A DNA stretch of 64,000 bases, taken from positions 49,335,618 to 49,399,617 of the forward strand of contig NC_087067.1 of the NCBI RefSeq assembly GCF_963678635.1. The letters are read 5' to 3'. Every line of letters begins with the position of its first letter. The first letter of the stretch is position 1. This DNA comes from Symsagittifera roscoffensis. Lineage: Eukaryota > Xenacoelomorpha > Acoela > Convolutidae. A program made the translations under genes and the position numbers. Below, in pieces: positions 23,715 to 34,553 of this stretch. The notes below the pieces were generated by a model. That model was not told where the DNA came from and searched no databases. It saw nothing but the letters and a program-made list of their open reading frames with translations.

Positions 23715-26318
23715 AAATATTGATATTTCTCCAACTCTTTTTTCTAATAATCCCCGATCAGAACACAAATCCTTCTCCCCGCACAGGACCCCAGGACTTA
23801 TTGGTAACACACTACGATTGTGAAGAAAATGAACAAAAAACACTACACAAATATGCAATAAATAAAGTATCACAATGCGAAACGGAACCACAAGCTATAG
23901 AAACTACAAATAAAATAGCGACACTATATTCAAAAGCCCGAGCAACAACAGTCATAGGATATAAATTTACAGCAACATTTTCCGATAAGAAAGTACATTG
24001 TTCACAAGTATCAAACGGAAATAAAAACCGACTTGACCACGAATCATTCTACCAAAGTAATATAGAATGACATCTACATCTAAATCCCGATGATTATAAA
24101 AACGAGCTACTCAGATTAAACATCACAAGAAATAAAAACACCGACAGAAAAATAGTATATTTTCAAGTCTTTGCCGATTCTGTACATCAAGCAGAACTTG
24201 AAAGATATCAAGGACATTTAAAACTAGATAAAAAATACCCATGCAATGGCGCACACGGAAGATTAACTTATGACATACACGATAAGCACTGGATACCACA
24301 CATTGGTATAAATAATCCATCAAACTGCAAAGCAGACACAAAAAATAAAAGATATCAAGAAATAATGTTTTTCGATTGGAAAATACAACTCGAAAAAGTA
24401 CAACTCACACGAGATTTATCCGACAACACAATGATCTATCAAGAAATAAGACTACCTTGTAAAAACGATCAAGGTTATTGTGATCCTACAACACGGACAC
24501 AAGCAACAATTGTTTGGTTTCCTGAAGATACATGCACAACATTTAAAGTAGCAAAAATACACGCTCGAATGATAAAATTTCACGAAAAATATTTTATACA
24601 ATCAATTCCATATGAACAAGTCCATCCATCACGAAAACAAAGTACTGATTTTCGAAATGTCTAATAAAAGTACTAATATAGAAAATAAATTAACACGTTT
24701 CCAATTATATCAAGAAACAGAAATCGCATGCAAATACAGAAACCCACTTCACAAAACACAATATTCTGAAATATTAGTTGAATACGAAAAAGGTTTCGAC
24801 ATGACCACTGGAAAATAAAAATTGACCCTTATGCCACAGGTCACCCTCTACACGAAGGAACATCATATATACCAGTTAACTTTCAAAAAAGTAATGGTCA
24901 ACCCTGTGGACACCTAAAGCCACATGACACTAGAAGGACACGTTTACAAGAACTATCACTAATGAATAATTCTTATTTTGGTAATATCCACTATGATATC
25001 CACTTAGATATGAAGTTAGACTACACGATTAGTCGAATTTTTCAAGAAATGTCACTCTCCGAATTAGAAACACTTCACCAACTATGCGAATTAGAAAGGA
25101 CACAAATCCTACAATCACTTGCACTAGCAGTGTTAAAAATACCCTACGCAGGATATTTATTATCAGGAAGTAGATCAAATTTTCTAGACTACGAAGGAAA
25201 CATTTTATGTTTTTATACTTGTACCAAAAAAGTATCACCACTATATGTTTTTGAAGATAAACGCTGCTATAAAAGAATCCCTATCTTTTATAAAAATAAG
25301 GTACATTTTGTTGACACACTTTCAAGACGAACATATTTTTGGGATACCGCAGTCCCATGTGGATCAGAAAATAGCAACAATGTAGTACAATTGAACCCTG
25401 ATGAAGATAAATATTATCTTCTTACCCCATACCCCACGTTAATGCAATCACTCAAAAAATTTTCACCCGAAAGCATCAGAGCTATTGCTCGTAATCCAAA
25501 TATTGATTTACAATCAATTGGAATATATTCAAAATCCGATATCCAACACCACATTAGAACACAACAATTCCAAGAATTATTAACACAAATGTACACTATA
25601 CGAAGACAATCAATTGACCAAAGTTTACGCAAACTTGCCGAAACCGCAGGATTTGCAGATATTTGTACACAAGATTATAGCGGATATTTTAAAGACATTA
25701 AAGACTATATATATCTAAACGGTGAAAAATACAGACCACAAGATATTTCACCTATAAATATTTTCAGCTTTGTTACACTAAAAAAAGAAATTCTCGATTT
25801 TCTAGGATGGCCCTATTACATCTTAGAAAAATTAACAATCCTATACGCAATGTTTAACTTTATAGGATTTCTTTTTTCACTCTTAAAAGGAATCTATAAC
25901 ACATGCGCTATACACACAAGTAAATAGACAAGCAAGTGAAGCACGCATACTATTTGCAAGATTTTTTGGAATTTTTTCATCATCAATTAAAAAAATTCTT
26001 CTAGACGCCCAAATAAAAGAATATAATACAAAAATAGCGACAACACAGAACACATACGACGAAGAACATAATAACATAGAAGTAATGCCTACAGCACCAC
26101 AGGTGCCACCCCTACCAAATAACCATCCATTATCCTTAATCCCACGTCATTTCCAAAACCTAGCAATAACACATTACCCAAATTTTCGACCAAACATATC
26201 GCAAAGTCCCATACAACATATAATGACACATCATTCACAAGATGATAATACATATGAACAATTTATAAAACAACCCCATACCACCACTTTTCAGTCTCAA
26301 AATAATCATTTTTTTTAG
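23702..26318 (+). pseudogene. env: Envelope-like glycoprotein, broken
   Basis: ATG at 23702 starts a probable signal peptide (MYILKILIFLQLFFLIIP). A Cys-rich ectodomain of roughly 700 codons follows. A hydrophobic membrane segment lies near 25830-25910 (LYAMFNFIGFLFSLL), then a polar tail that continues one frame over to 26318. Breaks: a TGA at 24068-24070, a shift near 24650 and its reversal near 24810, and a +1 shift near 25925. Signal peptide, Cys-rich ectodomain, C-terminal anchor and position after pol all indicate an Env. Spaced motifs in the second half (a Leu-Cys-Glu-Leu-Glu-Arg helix, a CY-x2-IPI block, then FVDT-x2-RR) loosely recall class III gB-like/chuvirus-type glycoproteins. 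That family placement is inference. In an intact element it would mediate membrane fusion. Confidence 0.7.
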
Positions 26319-26324
26319 CCCACG

Positions 26325-28135
26325 ATGAGCCGACAACTTGGATCCCTACACCGCCCAAATTCCCATCCAACCAACCTCAACACTCCAATCACAATAATCC
26401 CACTTTTTGCTTTCCCGCCACCCGATTTTCCAACTATTAATATAACATCAAGCATGAATTCGGATACCAATTCAGATATTTCAGTTTTATACTCCATTTC
26501 ACAACTTAATAACCCTAATATAGAAACCCCTGACGAATTTGCAGACTCCGAACCATCTCCATCTAATAATTTTCAAACCAACTCCTCAATTTTTTCAAAA
26601 CCCCCTTTTCAACCGATCCCGCTAAATAATCCACTCCCATCCGTCTCTACTCCCTCTTATGCTTCACAAGTTACCCCTTAACATATTCTCCATATCATTC
26701 CGACCGATCATCTAATTCTCCCGATACTCCCCAAATCTCCCAGGAACTCGATAATTTTATCACCCTACAACAACAGCTAATACACCCTAACACCCTCACT
26801 ATAAATCAAATTTCATCCACAATAGAATCCTCAAACCCACCTACTCCTACACCCTCCTCAGCTTATACTGCATCATTAGCACAATCATCCACATCCACCG
26901 AATCATCAAATATCACTCACCGAACTTATCGCACTTTTAAAAGAAAATTCCCAAAACATCCATTCCCGACCAAACCAGGAACAGCCTGCGAATATATTAA
27001 TCATCCACACCACACCAACACGAAAGATTTTCTAGCAATCACCTTTCCCTCATTCCCACAATATACTTTAAACACACCTAACGACACTAACGACACACGT
27101 AGTTTTGTAGATGAACATGTTTTAATGCCTACACTTCATTGGACAGCATATTACCATTTTACTAATTCCCTTTGCCTGCCACTATCTAATACTCATAACG
27201 ATATGGAAAAGAATAAAGATATGCTATATAGACTCACCGCAACACTAACAAATAGACAATTTACTCATATAGGATATAAAAAATCACTAAAAACATTCAC
27301 TGCACCCCGAGCTAACGAATTTACAATAGAATATTACGACCATAATATCATCCGAACTAATCAAGACCAATTTCTAGATGACGATCGCTTCGCTAACCCA
27401 CAACTAACAGAAAAATTCTTCATCAAAACGTCATATGTATTCACACTTAATTTTTTTGATAGAAAATATGATCACATCATTTCTGAAGCACTAATTGATA
27501 TGCAAGCTTACGAAAGTTTTAAAGAAAAGTTTCAATTATTTTCACTAATCTTTCACTTCCTTGCACCACATGAACGCGATCTGCACTGTTCACACGACAT
27601 TATGTTACGCACTAAACAGACTCACACATATACATACTATCGCTTCATACAAAATCATTTTGATCTACATACTCTATCAAGACAACCACACCATCGTTTT
27701 CAGTTTCTTAACTCGAAGTACAATTCACCATTTTTTCTTAATTTCACATATTGCATCAAAGATACTAACCTCCACGGCATCCTCCGCAATTATGACCCAG
27801 TAACACAAATGTATATATTTTGTGCCATCACGAAGACCTTTAATGCCGAAGAATCCAGACCCTTCCTTATCCCACATGAATTTATCCAACCTATAGAAAT
27901 CCCTATATTAGAATTTATTCACAATACTAAATATAGTCACAAAAAATATAACCTCATTCAAAACACACCTTATGAGTTTGCAGTAGGCACCAAAGAACTA
28001 AAAACCATTAAAGCACTTCAATTGCTTTGGCCACTGCTCCAAACTAAAAACATCATTCGCATTCTAGCAAAATTCCTAACAAATTCAGACATAATACGCG
28101 ACATCTTTCCCCACGGCTTTTTTCCAGACGATTAA
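26325..28135 (+). pseudogene. Large post-env ORF of unknown function
   Basis: ATG at 26325, six bases after the env-like stop. The first frame closes at 26679-26681 (TAA), but the adjacent frame is open across this point and runs on to 28135. One small indel at the C-run near 26675 therefore splits a unit of about 600 codons. The first 250 residues are Ser/Pro/Thr/Asn-rich and probably disordered. From about 26940 a basic patch (TYRTFKRKFPKHP) precedes a 336-residue folded-looking part rich in Phe, Tyr and His (from LHWTAYYHF to the end). No signal peptide, membrane segment, zinc motif or catalytic motif is seen. The position after env recalls accessory genes of complex retroviruses. The function is unknown. 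Confidence 0.6.
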
Positions 28136-29726
28136 CAGGTAAGTATAATTAAAAAATTTTCTTAACTAATAAATTTAAATTAATACTAACCATTCTTTAC
28201 TCCTGTTTCTTTTAGATTTTTAGTCTTCATACCACGATCATCTGCAAAAAACAGAAAAGAAAAACAAAAAGTTAAAACTTGTTAAAATTATTCTAAACTT
28301 CATTAATATTTTCCACAAGATAATCTGATAAAATTCATACCAAATGTAAAAAATTAATCTATAAATTATTCCCCCATAAAGCAGTAAATTTAATTATGAT
28401 GAAAATTTATAACTTTAAATTTCCCCTAAAACTAGCAGTAAAATTGAAATTCTATGTAATAAAATGATAAAAGGAAAATGCAGTACTAACCTTTTGATTT
28501 TTTCATTCACTCGCACAGGAATTCTATCCATTTCGCACAGCTCCCCCACGAAGAATTGTTTAAATAATGATTTTCAGTTTCAAGTTTTCACAATCAACAG
28601 CTCTAACACACGATAACAAGTTTCAAACTTTCCTTTAACCCGGTTGGAAAGGAATTATAAACTAAACCAAATTAACCAACGCAGCTTACTAAACACCACA
28701 AACCATAAAATAACAGCATGACTAAGAAAAGAAAACCAACGGTACCCAAACGGGATTAACCCAGTTTAAAACTGGATAGTTTATTCTTTTGAAGACTTTT
28801 ATAAAGTATAAGAAAGAAATAATAAAACACAAAAAAGTCGGAAGACAAACCCATAACAAAAACAATTTGATTTTTGAAAAAGGACAAAACCAAAGGAACA
28901 TAAGAAAGACCAACATAAACCCAACATAAAACGTTATCACATAACAGGACCTCTCAACGAAACCGCACGAAATCATACTCCCACTCCTGGCCTAACCCAC
29001 CGGAGAGGACGTCCTGAGCATGCTCTATAGCCGGCCTAACCCACCGCGCTACATCCACGCTTTGTGACCACACTTCTATTTTTAATAAGAGGTACTCAAG
29101 GGTGAGTAACTCTTCAAAATAACCGAACTAAAACAAAATGCTTTTGTGAAAACAACTAACTAAATTCATAATTAAAAAACTGAACTAAAAAATTTTTTTT
29201 AAAATGTAAATCATACCTTGCAGTATATAGATCACCACACAACAACAAAGACTAACATCCAAAGACAAAATGACCCCACTACACTCGAACAAGAATGGCT
29301 AACTACAACCGATATGCCGTCCACAATCACAACTCAAAGGATTTAGAGTACGACTTGACTTCGCAGAAAAGGACTTCATTGAACTAGACCAATGACCACC
29401 TCGATGTTCAAGTATACGTACAGATCCGATTTACAAGGCATCCCCTCCACGCACAATCTCCACGCCATTCCCAGACGAGGTTGAACACAAAACAAGTTCT
29501 CTACATAATACAGAAAAACCCGTCATAGCAAACCATTTTGAAATCAGATTGATTTCGTTGTTCACAAGAAGACACAACGATTGATGCCCCTATCTCCAGC
29601 GTCCTGGAACTTCTCTAACAAGAGGAACCGGACAAGAATACGATGTTCGCCAAATACCAACGTTCATCATCCATCCTTTGAATTGCAGAAAGATAATTCT
29701 AAAAAACTCTGTAAAACCCGGATGGG
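28136..29726 (+). other. 3' untranslated region up to 3' LTR
   Basis: No gene is supported. It has a GC-richer island at 28980-29080 containing the direct repeat ggcctaacccaccg (twice, 43 bases apart). A short purine-rich tract (ggatggg) touches the 3' LTR at 29720-29726 and is the only polypurine-tract candidate. It is short. Confidence 0.5.
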
Positions 29727-30136
29727 TGGAACCTGATCTAAACTATATTTTATGATTGGATAAATTAGATTTTTTACCACTGTAAAGTAATTAATATTAA
29801 CCAATCATGATCCATCTAACTAACAACCCACTTATTTGTAAGTGCTGAAATTACTTGTAATTTCAGCACCAGAGAGATTTGAATTTAACTTAGAAATTAG
29901 TTGTCTCTCCAAGAGAACTTCAGCAGCCGCAACAAACCAGTATACCCTAGATCTATTGAGCCTAGCAGAGACTAGTTAAACACCCTGAGACTAGAAAATA
30001 TAAGAGTAAGATTAGGATTGGTATTAGACTAAGAAGTTGCACGAATCTATCCGGCCGAAAATAAGATAGCGTGACGAGCAGACGGTGTACCCTATCCGAA
30101 ATTACTCTATGAGTTAACCACATCGGTCCTAACTCA
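29727..30136 (+). repeat. 3' LTR
   Basis: 410 bp, TGGAACC to AACTCA, with four mismatches to the 5' LTR. It contains a perfect 12-bp inverted repeat at 29842-29869 (gtgctgaaatta, loop CTTG), and one of the four LTR differences falls in that stem. It is followed by the ATAC duplication. Confidence 0.95.
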
Positions 30137-30140
30137 ATAC
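30137..30140. repeat. Target-site duplication, right (ATAC)
   Basis: Matches the four bases before the 5' LTR (11017-11020). Confidence 0.85.
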
Positions 30141-30145
30141 CTCGA

Positions 30146-30719
30146 TCATGTTCCGAAAATTCTCAAATTGAATGATGCTTTTTGAAAATTAATTAAAAAC
30201 CTTTATAAAATCAGACTGTGTTAAACACCCTTTCAAATGTCCCATAGTCATGAGAATGGAAAAGTGAGTTTGAATTTTAGGTCCCGACTGATCGTTGAAT
30301 TTCAAATTGCGAGACAGATAATCAAAACCAAATCATACGAAATGGATAACTTCGACCTGAAATAGTAAATGGACCTTGCAGACACCTACGTAAGGTCGAA
30401 TCAGGACTTCGCTTTGGAGGACCCAGAGGTGGTCATGTTGCGAAAATTCTCAAATTGAATGATGCTTTTTGAAAATTAATTAAAAACCTTTATAAAATCA
30501 GACTGTGTTAAACAATCTTTCAAATGTCCCATAGTCATGAGAATCGAAAAGTGAGTTTGAATTTTAGGTCCCGACTGATCGTTGAATTTCAAATTGCGAG
30601 ACAGATAATCAAAACCAAATCATACGAAATGGATAACTTCGACCTGAAAGAGTAAATGGACCTTGCAGAAGCCTACGTAAGGATGAATCAGGACTTCGCT
30701 TTGGAGGACCCAGAGGTGT
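30146..30719 (+). repeat. 287-bp tandem duplication before old-element ORF
   Basis: Units 30146-30432 and 30433-30719 are nearly identical, beginning tcatgtt(c/g)cgaaaattc. They cover a leader and the first codons of the ORF at 30656. In the second unit an upstream ATG frame is cut by TAA one codon before the ORF's ATG. Confidence 0.9.
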
Positions 30720-30985
30720 TCATGTTGCTGGTCGCCATAACGAATATCTTGGGTCATGACAGCTGTGGGGACCGCTCTACAGAAGTCTTATTGATGGCCG
30801 CTTATGGACATCAGGGAGTACTAGACCCGCCAAACTTGAGGGTAATGAGGTGGAGGAACGGGGGACTCTCAGGAAGTGACTTGGCGAACGAGCCTGGATT
30901 GGGAAGTTCAAGGACCTACCAACCAGGTGAGAAGCCTCTTCCGACGAAACCTAGCCAGGATTATGAAGAGTGCATCAAAAAATGA
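30656..30985 (+). pseudogene. Start of unknown polyprotein of old element
   Basis: ATG at 30656, 109 codons. The sequence starts MDLAEAYVRMNQDFAL and later has a Gly/Pro-rich part (NEPGLGSSRTYQPGEK). An in-frame ATG 27 bases upstream is separated by one TAA, so the true start may be further left. The first codons are duplicated in the tandem repeat. Position and helical, acidic N-terminal part would suit a Gag-like protein, but no motif proves it. Confidence 0.4.
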
Positions 30986-31076
30986 GCAGCGAGGCGGCTT
31001 CGTCTAGCTCACAACTGAGAGCAGCTGTGCCACCAAAAAGGGCCAGATAAGAAAAAGAACCCAAACAAACGAGACG

Positions 31077-31775
31077 ATGGAAGATTTCAGTGAGAAAGGA
31101 GATCAGCTGGAGAGAGTCAGAGAAGAAATGGCTCGGGCGCCGCAGCGCAGGGATGTGTGGAGAAAACTCTTTGAAGATGCAAACTGGAGACAAGAAGAAA
31201 AAATAGCCCGGCTGAAAAGAGAATACAAGGAACGCTCAGAATGCCTCAAACAACTCAATCTGGACAAGCTTCAGAGGGTTGTCTTTACCAGGAACCAATC
31301 AGTGGAGTTTCTGACACCCAGAGACTACTCAAATGCAGGTGACGTCAGGTTCTGGAAGACTGACGATCCCAGATCCAAGCGATACCCTGGGAGATCTAGA
31401 AGTGGAGAGGACCATGCGGGAACTAGTTGAAACTAGTCCAATCGTGGCCAACAGGCAGACGCTAGGGGTTCTGGGGTGACTGCACCCTATGGAATGATCG
31501 ATAATGCTGGAAGGGTGATACTTTCCGAGAGAGTAAATCGGGCAGCTGAGAAGATACCAAACAAGACATTTGAAGTTAGTAAAGGATCCGACAGGCAGAT
31601 GAGGAAATTTCAGATGAAGAAATTGAACGTGGTGATGGATGTAAGGAAAAACAACCAGATCAGGAACGCTTTTGCCAGGGTACCAGATTCAGATGCGAGC
31701 GCATGTTTCAATGATTCCTTTTGGTACCCGGGAAAAACTTGCAGCAGACACCACTCAGCACTTCTCACTTTATAA
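31077..31775 (+). pseudogene. Coiled-coil coding fragments of old element
   Basis: The segment 31077-31430 (ATG) is highly charged, with heptad-like patterning (EDFSEKGDQLERVREEMAR, then EEKIARLKREYKER), so it is a probable coiled coil. The segment 31476-31775 continues in another frame with a basic, Asn-rich sequence. They follow the ORF at 30656 after frame breaks. The function is unknown; structural Gag-like parts are possible. Confidence 0.4.
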
Positions 31776-32570
31776 TGGGAGACAGCCTGCTGAGAATATT
31801 GCAGAGTCTGAGGACCTCTTGGATCACCACCGTGATGGCATTTGATGGTGCCACCCTAGCCCTATTGTACAAGATGATAGAGCTACTGAATCCAGCGAGA
31901 ATTCCTAGCGTAATGATCTTGATAGGCACTAAAAATCTGTCCAGAAGCCCAGAGTCAGAAGAAGCGAGATGGGAGAGCATGCTGGTCTGCCTGTTGACTG
32001 CAATATGGCTAAAATTTCAATGCACGGTGCTGACCATCTGCACCATCCCGATGGGTAGGACAATACACCTAACGGCCAAGCGCAGCCAGAATGAGAGGAT
32101 TGCGAGGTGGAACAACATAGTCGGTAACCAGACAAGCCGTAATGCGAGAAGACTAGTCTTGATGGATCTGGAATACGAGTTGAGAGCACTGAACCAATGA
32201 GAGGTTTACTGTCGATAGCGTTGACGTTGACAATAATGAAGGACAAACCTGGATGAGCCGCCTATTCCAGGAACGATTAGATGAACTGGAATCTGAATTG
32301 TTTGACATAGGAGTGCTAAGTGTAGATACGGCAGCAGACGTGCGAGTCATCTCCACCTTTGTCCCTCCTAGCCTGGAGACTTGTTTGAGGTCAGTCCCAG
32401 CGGTATCACAAACCGTGAGGAGCTCACGTGATCCGAAGGCCCGTTCGGATGTGATGGAGCGGTTAGGTGAGAGTCCAGCGCGGAGGACAAAACATCCTCG
32501 AAGGAGGCTTGGACATATCAACCAAGTTGACGGTCCAGGCCCCTTCACATGCGGGGGCACCTGCGCCTAG
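31743..32570 (+). pseudogene. SGNH/GDSL-hydrolase-like domain, decayed
   Basis: The first frame (to 32200) has the nucleophile block MGDSLL, a beta strand before ILIGTKNL (block III, normally G-x-N-D/N), and the strand TVLTICTIP. These are spaced as in SGNH hydrolases. A frame change near 32195 leads to the second part (to 32570), with a helix RLFQERLDELESELF where the fold would end and a Pro/Arg-rich tail. The block V Asp-x2-His expected before that helix reads as Asp-Ser-Val-Asp here, so the catalytic His seems lost. The assignment to SGNH rests on motif spacing. The role in a retroelement is unknown. The LINE at 44.8 kb also carries an SGNH ORF, of different sequence. Confidence 0.5.
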
Positions 32571-32642
32571 AGCGGAACGTCACAAAGACAGAGGATCTTT
32601 GATGTGAATGAGGCCCAGGCCCTCTCCCTGGCATGTCTATAA

Positions 32643-33801
32643 GAAAGAGCCCATGAAATTGAATTTGAAGACGGTCAGTTTTGCTCGAGACGCGGGGCGA
32701 ATGTTGGATGTGCGACCCTGTTGGTCAATGGAATGTACTCGACTACTGTGGTAGATTTGCTGAGAGCAGCGAATATTAGCTTCAACTCAACAACGGCATT
32801 AAGGCTAGCTAACTTCGAGGGATTGGCTTCCAACAACACGATTATTCCAGTCAATGCGAGGACGTTGCAGGACATGAAAAAGAATCATGAAGAGAATCGT
32901 AAAGATGACAGACGTGGAAGGTTCATCAACAAGAGAGCTCGAATTGGACAGCTTGTTAAAATGTTCAAACAAGTGAAAGCTCCGCCTGCTCACGTTAGAG
33001 AAGAAAGGACGTATCCCAAGCTCGTAGGGCAAGAAGGTGATGAGGAGCGCTAGGGCGACTTGAAATTCAATATAGACGAGTCAATCTTTTCAGCATATGA
33101 CAGGGTAGAAATGAGAAAGGCAAAAATTACGATAATAGCCGATTTGGACTACATCAACACGTCGAAGTCGTTATTTTGACCAGATGTGATAATGCTAGCA
33201 AGAGCAGACCTGGACTTGATGGAAGCCTTGTCCATGGCCATAGGGGTTCGGAGGCAGACCGAGATGAATCTAATAACGATCGTGTTTGCGGTCATAAATG
33301 ACCACCTGCAAGGCAAAGGACTCCTGAGCAGGCTCAAGAAAACAGCCACGGCAGAAGCTGCTGTGTGGCCAGCGACAAAAAAAACCTCATGGAATCCATG
33401 GGAGAGATAGTTGATGTGTTGAAAGACGGAAATTTTTAGAAAATAATTCCACAGCCGTCTTCCTTCTGTCACCCGGATATGCTCACTTACTTGACGGAAT
33501 GAAATTTGTTTACGCAAGGGTAGCGCTCCTTGCTGAAGAGATGTACGACGTGATAATACTCACTCCAAACAGTGAACTGGACAAGAAAAGTCTCAAGCCA
33601 CTGAGAGCTGAGTTGCCTGCCGTGTGGTCTGACATCTCTAAGGCGATGCTAGGCCTAATGGCACAATCGCTACACATGATTGTATTAGATGAAGTGCTGA
33701 AATTGCACCTGTCCAACTTCAGCAGACAAGTGAAAATGAAGCCTGAAATAAACGACGACCAAAAGACAATTGTCGACATGTCAAATAATTTTCGGTTTTG
33801 A
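32643..33801 (+). pseudogene. Unknown polyprotein fragments, part 2
   Basis: Open segments in changing frames: 32643-33053 (ATLLVNGMYSTTVVDLL, then a basic tail), 33111-33410 (with a TGA inside; DVIMLARADLDLMEALSMAI) and 33433-33801 (FLLSPGYAHLLDG, VIILTPNSELDKK). Each looks like a real folded piece, with amphipathic strands and helices. The VNG...VVD stretch recalls a retropepsin strand but has no D-S/T-G, so I do not call a protease. The TGA and frame changes show decay. The pieces probably belong to one long coding region that begins near 30.6 kb. Confidence 0.35.
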
Positions 33802-34553
33802 AATGACGAGACCGATGAAGAAACATCCACGAGAAGGAACGCCGAACAAACGGAAGCTCAACTGGAAACGTTGACTCTGCGGACAAAACCAGAAGCTAAC
33901 AAGTGGCTGCATTTCACTCCCCGTGTTGTAACGCTGGGGGCAGATGCGTTCCAGAGAGGACCACCCATGATAGCAAAGATTCATCAATACTTGCTACAGT
34001 CGCTGGACCAGGCAGAACGGAGAGGGGACAAGGTTACTGAGTTCATGGACAGGATGAATAGATAGACTTTGGAGGCGTAATCGACAGAAAATTTACAAGG
34101 AAGCGACGGTCAAATCAGGACCAAAAGTATGTTAGAAAGACTGGGAGCAGGTTGGACGGCGTCCTTCCTGGCTAAACTATACCCTGAATTGTCCCCATAC
34201 ATGATCAAGTAATTTGTCCGAGCAACTATTAAATTATCCATAGTAGTGATTTTGGCGTTATTTGTGACCCTTGGAGCCAAAAATTTGCAATAGGGACCTG
34301 CAGTATTACTCACAGAGGGCATACAAAATCTCTCCCTGGTTGGTCTTTTGACGATGGTTGCGATTACGGCAAGATGGGAGAGTTCATTAACATAACGAGA
34401 TACCCTGAACAAATGAGGGAAGGCGTCACAAAATTTGATCTCCAGAGAGCGACGGTCTCTTGGACTAAGATTAGGGACTTAAGACACACATTGATACACT
34501 TCATTCTGCAGCAGAACCGCATCGGCACAGGAGAGAATGAGACAATTCAGTGA
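33802..34553 (+). pseudogene. Unknown fragments with two hydrophobic segments
   Basis: The segment to 34065 encodes LTLRTKPEANKW and a helix rich in Gln/Glu. From 34127 to 34395 a frame with two internal stops (TAA, TAG) encodes hydrophobic stretches IKLSIVVILALFVTLGA and LVGLLTMVAITA, which could be membrane helices or buried core. From 34377 the next frame gives EFINITRYPEQMREG and LIHFILQQNRIGTG up to a TGA. No family is recognised. Confidence 0.3.

Larger units (their letters stand above)
11021..30136 (+). mobile_element. Giant env-bearing LTR retroelement, 19,116 bp
   Basis: Two 410-bp direct repeats (11021-11430, 29727-30136) begin TGGAACC and end AACTCA, differ at four positions, and are flanked by ATAC duplications. 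Internal order: leader, extra open frame, Gag with a CCHC knuckle, DSGA protease, RT with YLDD, RNase H, zinc-binding and DDE integrase with a GPY motif, small membrane ORF, pre-env ORF, envelope-like glycoprotein, post-env ORF. RT-RNase H-integrase order and the 4-bp duplication place it in Ty3/gypsy (Metaviridae), in retrovirus-like form because of the env-like gene. It is far larger than the usual 5-9 kb. The sequence is AT-rich and the coding strand A-rich, unlike its flanks. The frames carry at least eight in-frame stops and about six frameshifts, so this copy is defective despite young LTRs. Confidence 0.93.

Noticed and set aside
13137-24070. Recoded stop codons (alternative genetic code) as explanation for in-frame TGA, TAG and TAA
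   Set aside because: All three stops would need a sense meaning, while TMEM18 and the LINE esterase end normally at TAG and TGA. Mutation explains the data more simply.
28975-29055. tRNA- or SINE-like sequence on the minus strand (tagcgcggtgggttagg resembles an A box)
   Set aside because: No B box at the right distance and no cloverleaf. The repeated ggcctaacccaccg explains the appearance.
32690-32800. Retropepsin in the old element (VNG ... VVD strand)
   Set aside because: No D-S/T-G triad at the expected place. Similarity is limited to a short strand.
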